Shown in pieces: positions 58,429-64,000 of a stretch of DNA of 64,000 bases. Where the stretch lies: positions 682,001 through 746,000 of the forward strand of contig MU400509.1 of the NCBI GenBank assembly GCA_022578965.1. The letters run 5' to 3'. Source of the stretch: Xylaria sp. FL1777 (Eukaryota > Ascomycota > Sordariomycetes > Xylariales > Xylariaceae). Made by a program: the position numbers and the translations under genes. Below the pieces are notes generated by a model. It saw only the letters and a program-made list of their open reading frames with translations, was not told the DNA's origin and ran no database searches. Numbering within the stretch: position 1 is the first letter of the stretch; each line of letters starts with the position of its first letter.

Positions 58429-58837
58429 CCAAGTTTTTTGGTCTTGTTTAGATTAATTGGCTGCGGTAGCTACTTGCCAGCCGTTATAATCCCCATTGCT
58501 GCGTTTAACGAGTAATAATGAGTGACCAGACGCTAGATTAGGTGTATTTTAGAAGCGGGAATGTTGAGATGCTCGGTGTATATGTAGATAGCGATTTGTG
58601 CCAAAGACTAAGATAGGCTAGTTCGGTTGTGGTCTGTGCGATGGGATGAGAATGAATCTCTTATTATGCATACAACAACACCATTTTGAAAGTAGGAAGA
58701 GAACATAGTAGTGGATTGGAGAGCGGTTACCTTATCTATGTCTATATGTATATATGTACAAGTCTTATACAGCTCGGGGTATATACAAGTATAGTTACAG
58801 GCCGCATGCTGATATCCAACGAACTCTAGGTCATAGT
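58429..58837. other. Intergenic
   Basis: 409 bp: upstream region of MTQ1 and 3' flank of the leucyl-tRNA synthetase gene. Confidence 0.5.
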
Positions 58838-61800
58838 CTACACATTAGAACTTTTCGGTATCAGATAATTAACGCTTTTGCCCCCTTTCATGACAAAGAC
58901 TTTGGTTGCCCTGCGAATGTCGTTTTCAGGGGTGCTCAGTCTCTCTTGCGCCTGGGGTGTCTTGAGAACCTGTTCGGTGACCCATGCCTCAAGTTCTCCA
59001 TTGCCCTTAATATCCGCCGGCGCCAGCGGTATATCTACCACGCATCGCTTTCTGCCGTTGACAGCTACGGTGCATTTCACACGATCAGCTTGCAGTAATG
59101 GCAGCGATCCATCGGTAACTGGCCACAGAACTGGAGCGGCCTCGTCAAAAAGCATTCCCTCGTTCGGCCGTAGTACACTCCAACATTCTTCTGCGAATGC
59201 GGGAGCGATAGGCGCCATTAAGCGGACCAACTCAGTTGTCGCGGCTAGTCTAACTCGCTGGGAAGCGCCCGGTTTGTCGATTATAGCATTAGTTAAAGTC
59301 ATCAATGTCGATACGGCTGTATTAAGCGCGTATATCTTGTCACAAGAGGTTGTGACGCTGGCGATTGATTCTTGGACAGTACGCCAGACACTCATATCAT
59401 CTTCCCATTGTGTGGTTCGCTCTTTCTTCGCGGCATTTGATTCATCGTTTCTCCTAGCGAAATACTCTTTACCATGAAATAGTATCAAGTCATCTTTGCT
59501 ATTTTGTACAGCAACTGCGAGCGTGTGTACATGATCATAGACTCGACGCAGCCACCTTAGAATACCGGCAATCTTATCATCGTCCCAGTTAAGAACATCT
59601 TGCACTGGCGCTTGAAATAGGATATGAGCCCGCGTCGCATCGGCCCCATGCTTCGAGATGAAGGTAGTTGGATCAACTCCATTGTGTTTGGATTTTGACA
59701 TTTTTTCATATGTAATGACTAGCCGCTTTTCCGATGATACAAGTTTTGGCTCAGATGGGTTCGACAAGTCGACTTCTTCTGGTTTCAGGAAACGGCCACT
59801 GTCGGGATCCACGTAAGTTTTTCCATGGACCATACCTTGGGTGATGAGCCGCTTGAACGGCTCGTGCGAGGACTCATGGGGATGCTCAGCTACACCTTTT
59901 GTCACATTGTCCCCATCTTTGGGATACAAATTACCCATGATCGCCTTGTAAAAGAACCTTGCATAGAGGAGATGAAGAATAGCATGTTCGACACCTCCGA
60001 TGTAGATATCTACGGGCAGGCAAGTACGAGCAGCGACTTCGGAGATAGGGTTATCCTTGTTGTGCGGGTCCGCAAACCTCATAAAATACCAACTGGAATC
60101 CACGAATGTATCCATTGTATCGGTATCTCTCTTGGCTGGGCCATGGCACTTTGGACAAGACGTATTAACCCAATCCGTTGCGGATTCAAGAGGGTTCCCC
60201 GCTCGACCATCAGCCCAGTGGTGATCGACCTTGGGTAGCTCGACGGGAAGCTGATCGTCAGGCACAGGCTGTAGCCCACAGCTTTCGCAGTGTATGATCG
60301 GAATCGGCGTGCCCCAGTATCTCTGCCTGCTGATGAGCCAGTCTCTCAGTTCCCACTTGATGCGAAGCTCGGCCAGTTTTGTTTCGCTATGTATTTGCTC
60401 GACGATGGATTCTACCACTTTATCAGATGGTTTCTGACAATATTTTCCTGCAAGTTCTGTCATATATCCCGATTCCAAGTACGGCCCATCGAACTTCGGA
60501 AAAGACCCGTCTGAATTTGGCGTAATAGCATACTTGACCTCCCCTGATGAAGAGTTCTGCCGCCAGAATGCAAAGTCCCGAGCATCATGCGCGGGAACTC
60601 CCATAACAGCGCCGGTCTCGTAGTCTCCACGCACATAGGGAGCAATAAATACAGGCAAGGGCTTTATTTGGCTTGGGAATTCGGGTTCTGTGCGATCGAT
60701 AGGGTTATGTGCTTGGATATGTGGTATCTGGTACCCTTGCATAGTAGGCTCTGCCATGTCTTTTAAGGTCTCTAAATATTCATGGATTTTAGGGTCGCAG
60801 CTAGCAAGGTCTTTCGCCAATTTGCTGTCTGGAGAAATAGCAATGAACTGAACTCCAAAAATGGTCTCCGGTCGGGTGGTATATATCTCAAGATCCTTTA
60901 AACCATCTAGCTGAGCTTGGTTATGAACGGTGAGGGGGAAACGATATCTTGCGCCTGTCGTTCGGCCCAACCAGTTTTTCTGCATGGCAAGCACTCGCTC
61001 TGGCCAGCAGTCTTCCTTTGCGAGCTCATCGAGGTCGCGCAGTAGAGCTTCCTTGAATTCGGTGATGCGAAAGAACCACTGCTCCAGCGGGCGCTTTTCG
61101 ACTTTAGCTCCTGATCTCCATGACCGTCCGTCCGAGTCCACCTGTTCGTTCGCCAAGACGGTCTTGTCTACAGGATCCCAGTTGACGACAGCCCGTTGAC
61201 GGGTAACGAGACCATATTCGTGCAAAAGGAGGAAAAGCTTTTGGGTATGCTTATAGAAGTCGGGATCACAAGTAGCGAACTCCTACAAACGAAACGTCAA
61301 TCGATCATGCCACGAATAGGCAGGGTTCATCGAGTATTGCGACGCACCCTTGACCAGTCAAAGCTAGCGTTCATCAACTCCATCTGCTCTTTCATACGGG
61401 CGATGTTCTCGCGGGTCCACTCGGCCGGATCGATGCCTCGTTCGATAGCTGCGTTCTCAGCAGGCAAGCCGAAGGCATCCCAGCCCATCGGCAATAGAAC
61501 ATTGCGTCCTCTCAGCTTATGGTATCGCGCAACAACATCCGCAATGGTGTAGACACGGAGGTGACCCAGGTGAAGCTTGCCCGAGGGATACGGGAACATA
61601 GACAGAATGTACATGTGGTCGGCGGGGCTCTGGACATCTGGCTGATGGTTGGAGGGCGTGGTCGGAGAGTCGCCTGCGAGCCGGCGTCGCTCGAGCTGCC
61701 GGTTGTCGCTCCATCTTTGACGCCATGATCGATCCAAGGCGGGGAGGTCGAGCTGTGCGGTGGCATAACAGCGATGATGGAGGACACTAGGTGGTTGTCG

Positions 61801-61869
61801 CGCGACCAGAGTCAGCGTGGAAAGCTTCAGGCGGCCGGGGCCCGCAAGCTTTCTTAGGGGGCGATACAT
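58838..61869 (-). CDS. NAM2: Leucyl-tRNA synthetase, mitochondrial
   Basis: Charges mitochondrial tRNA-Leu; class I synthetase, bacterial-type. Exons 61348-61869 and 58838-61282; 988 aa. Seen: mitochondrial presequence, [19 protein letters not shown] with the HIGH-equivalent HLGH at 100-103, [19 protein letters not shown], the CP1 editing domain with TTRPETIFG at about 309-317 and GVPAHDARD near 402, [23 protein letters not shown] and the KMSKS loop [10 protein letters not shown] at 700-709. The C-terminal end has the usual [12 protein letters not shown] domain. Intron of 65 nt with donor GTGCGT, joining WSR to [11 protein letters not shown]. In yeast this protein also helps splice mitochondrial group I introns; that role here is unknown. 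Confidence 0.95.
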
Positions 61870-62464
61870 TGGGGGATTTGCATCGTTGCAGCAATTCCCG
61901 AGGAGCCTTGGTCAGTCTTAGAGTCACAACCTGCCCTCGTAATTCCCAATTGTGCGTGGCTCAAGACTTCCTAAGCGATACTTTTGAAGTCTATGTCAAT
62001 TCCGATTCGGAACTTTTTTTTAGTCTAGCCATTTCGGTAACCTATAGACCCCTACCCATGTCCCACTAATCTCCCCAATAAGATTAGCTTCCTCAGCAGG
62101 TAAATGGAACCGTCATCTCAATGTTGACAACAAACTCAACAACCCGAAAATTATATAAGGGAGGCATAGATACCCCAAGGTTGCTATGACACTTTGTAGT
62201 ATACTATTGCGAGTATTGTGTATGTAATCAGGACTATTAATTCGGAGGTCAATTTCCAATGATAACCACTCACCCCAGTACCACAAGTGTCTAATTGGAC
62301 TTGTCCTATACTACAATTTCCTCGGCACAGGTTTACTATAGAATCGGATCAGATCAGTGTGTAGCCTTTGAAGGCGCTTACAAAAACTACAACTTTTTTG
62401 CTCTATAGAGCAAAAATTTTGATGCGGTCCTGACTATCTCATACCTATAATACCGCCCAACACT
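61870..62464. other. Intergenic
   Basis: 595 bp: upstream region of NAM2 and 3' flank of the dehydrogenase; no feature recognised. Confidence 0.5.
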
Positions 62465-64000
62465 TTACGAAGCTGACAAGTCTACCATGAGCTTAACATG
62501 CTTGTCCTTCTCATTTATGAGAGCCAAAAATCCGTCCTCAATAACTCGATTGATAGATATCTTGCTCGTGATCATAGCTTCTGGTTTCAAGCGCCCTGTG
62601 CGGAGGGCATCAATGACGTGGCCGAAATCAGCCAATTGGTATGTTAAGGCTAATGTTTGGTAAGCTCGGACAGAACGGGTAATAGAGACGACTCCATATT
62701 AGGGAAAGAGATGTAACCTACATCCAATATACTTCCTTTCGTAAAAGACAAGGTTGTTCGGATTGAAGGGAACGGGCTCTTCCCACTGTGATCTAGCTTC
62801 AGCAGCCGCTCTTTAAGGGTGAAAATCCAACAGACCCTAAAATATCAAGAACTTGAAAAGCATCTGAATAGCTAAGTGAACATCGGCACTAGCTTACAAG
62901 AGCAACACTAATAATGGTCCCACGGGTAGAGACAGCACGAGTTGCTGATTCTAGGCTAGATGGCACACCGGCACAATCGAAAGCCACGGGAGGGCCATAA
63001 CCACCCGTTAGCTCCCGGGCTTCATGAATCACATCGACGCGAGTCGGGTCAAGTATATGTGTTGCGCCAAATTGCTTCGCAAACTGCTGGCGCCGAGGCG
63101 AAATCTCGACTGCAATAATATCTCCAGCGTTTATGGCCTTGAGACATTGGATTACAGCGAGACCAATAGGGCCGGTGCCAAAAACCAAGGAAGCTTGACC
63201 GGGCTTAATACCGGACTCATTAATAGCATGCCAGGCTACTGCCAACGGCTCAACGAGAGCTGCAGAGAGGTGAGCATCTCTTCAATAAAAGCATTGAGCT
63301 GACTCACCGCCGACTTCCAACGAGATACTATCCGGCAGCTTGAATACTGTCTCGGGGTGCACGCAGACTGCAGGACTCGGGATTAGTAATTGCAATTTCG
63401 TGGAAAGTTGTTAATACACCATTCTATGAGATTCGCCGCCTTCTTAAGATAACTAGAACAAGAAGAGAATGACACTTGGATGACTTGCCATAATCGCTAA
63501 GGCCGCCCCCACCACCTGATAATCCAAGGAACCCTTTAGTAACACAACAGTTGATGAACCCCTCCTTGCATGGTGCGCACTGCAACACTCGGGGTCAGCA
63601 ATCATCATCCCAAGCAGGCTGAATGACTGTTTCGGGACAGCAGTAAGCTTCTAGGGCACGGTCTTCGTCCGGGGTCTTTCTCTTTTCAGACTTGGCTAAA
63701 ACAAGAAGAAAGTGACTCTGGGGAATGCTCACGGTTCGACAGTAAAACAGCGGGAACACTGCAACTCGATCTCCGACTCTCAAATCACTAGAGTTAGAAA
63801 CATCCGAGCCAATCTCGACTATGGTTCCTGATAACTCATGGCCGAGGGTAACTGGGGCCGACTCGTTGGACAGCACGTGAGGCTCGCCATGTTTGGGTAT
63901 GAAAGTCTGAGAATGGTATTCATGGAGATCCGTGCCACAGATCCCGACGAATGCAGGCTGGATCTTGACCTGCATCGAGTCGCATTTGGGCTCGGGCAGA
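62465..64000 (-). CDS. Zinc alcohol dehydrogenase, (R,R)-butanediol dehydrogenase type, 5' end cut by window
   Basis: NAD-dependent medium-chain dehydrogenase, probably oxidising a diol or polyol. Exons in window: 63733-64000, 63489-63579, 63308-63367, 62898-63259, 62722-62785 and 62465-62649; the first codons lie beyond 64000, since the frame continues upstream as PEPKCDSMQVK. Seen: catalytic zinc Cys in GICGTDLHEY and His in LGHELSG; structural zinc Cys cluster CRTCAPCKEGFINCC; LEVGGALVEPLAVAWHA; Rossmann motif VFGTGPIG followed by an acidic residue (AVEIS), pointing to NAD; WEEPVPFNPNN and the C-terminal end HVKLMVDLSAS. The intron 63368-63488 must begin GC (GCAAGT) to join GGLSDY to VCVHPE. 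Frame and conservation are kept at all five junctions. Confidence 0.9.

Noticed and set aside
1..64000. CRISPR arrays, bacterial operons or viral replication genes
   Set aside because: None seen; all supportable genes are of eukaryotic, fungal type with spliceosomal introns or Pol III promoters.

Overview
This window is nuclear DNA of a filamentous ascomycete (Pezizomycotina, most like a Sordariomycete). Genes carry short GT-AG introns of about 45-200 nt with CTNAC-type branch points. Gene content is typical of the group: CYP504-type P450, secreted DPP5-like peptidase, DHA1 and allantoate-permease-type MFS transporters, Rtt109, and a patatin-containing giant protein. The two tRNA genes have internal A/B boxes. 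Species cannot be fixed from the sequence alone. All exon coordinates come from reading splice sites and frame continuity by eye.

Layout. 0-14 kb: 3' end of GTP cyclohydrolase I, a CYP504-like P450, a small secreted Cys protein, a secreted metallophosphoesterase, two short-chain dehydrogenases, an intron-bearing tRNA-Thr(CGU) and a 428-bp fold-back element. 15-19 kb: thymidylate kinase and a KEN-box protein of unknown function. 19.1-26.5 kb: a 7.4-kb stretch with no supportable gene, rich in short repeats. 26.5-41.4 kb: a secreted Thr-rich/Cys-rich protein; a 15-exon protein combining a zinc finger, a GTPase, a RING-like finger and a patatin domain; a DHA1 transporter; and a DPP5-like peptidase. 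43.8-52.5 kb: an allantoate-permease-family transporter, a PD-(D/E)XK-like protein, tRNA-Ala(AGC) with a small hairpin element upstream, an orphan protein and a polytopic membrane protein. 53-62 kb: a housekeeping block with three mitochondrial translation genes (mL57, the release-factor methyltransferase Mtq1, mitochondrial leucyl-tRNA synthetase) and histone acetyltransferase Rtt109 among them. 62.5-64 kb: a zinc alcohol dehydrogenase of the butanediol dehydrogenase type, cut by the window end.

The most unusual item is the 29666-34736 gene. It encodes about 1355 aa: N-terminal B-box/ZZ-like zinc finger, GBP/dynamin-like GTPase, RING-like finger and patatin. The patatin oxyanion motif is intact, but the predicted catalytic Ser and Asp read as Asp and Asn, so it may be a lipase-dead sensor or effector. 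Second in interest: both palindromic mobile-like elements sit 126 and 143 bp upstream of the two tRNA genes, like Pol III-targeted insertions. Two introns are of the rare GC-AG class.
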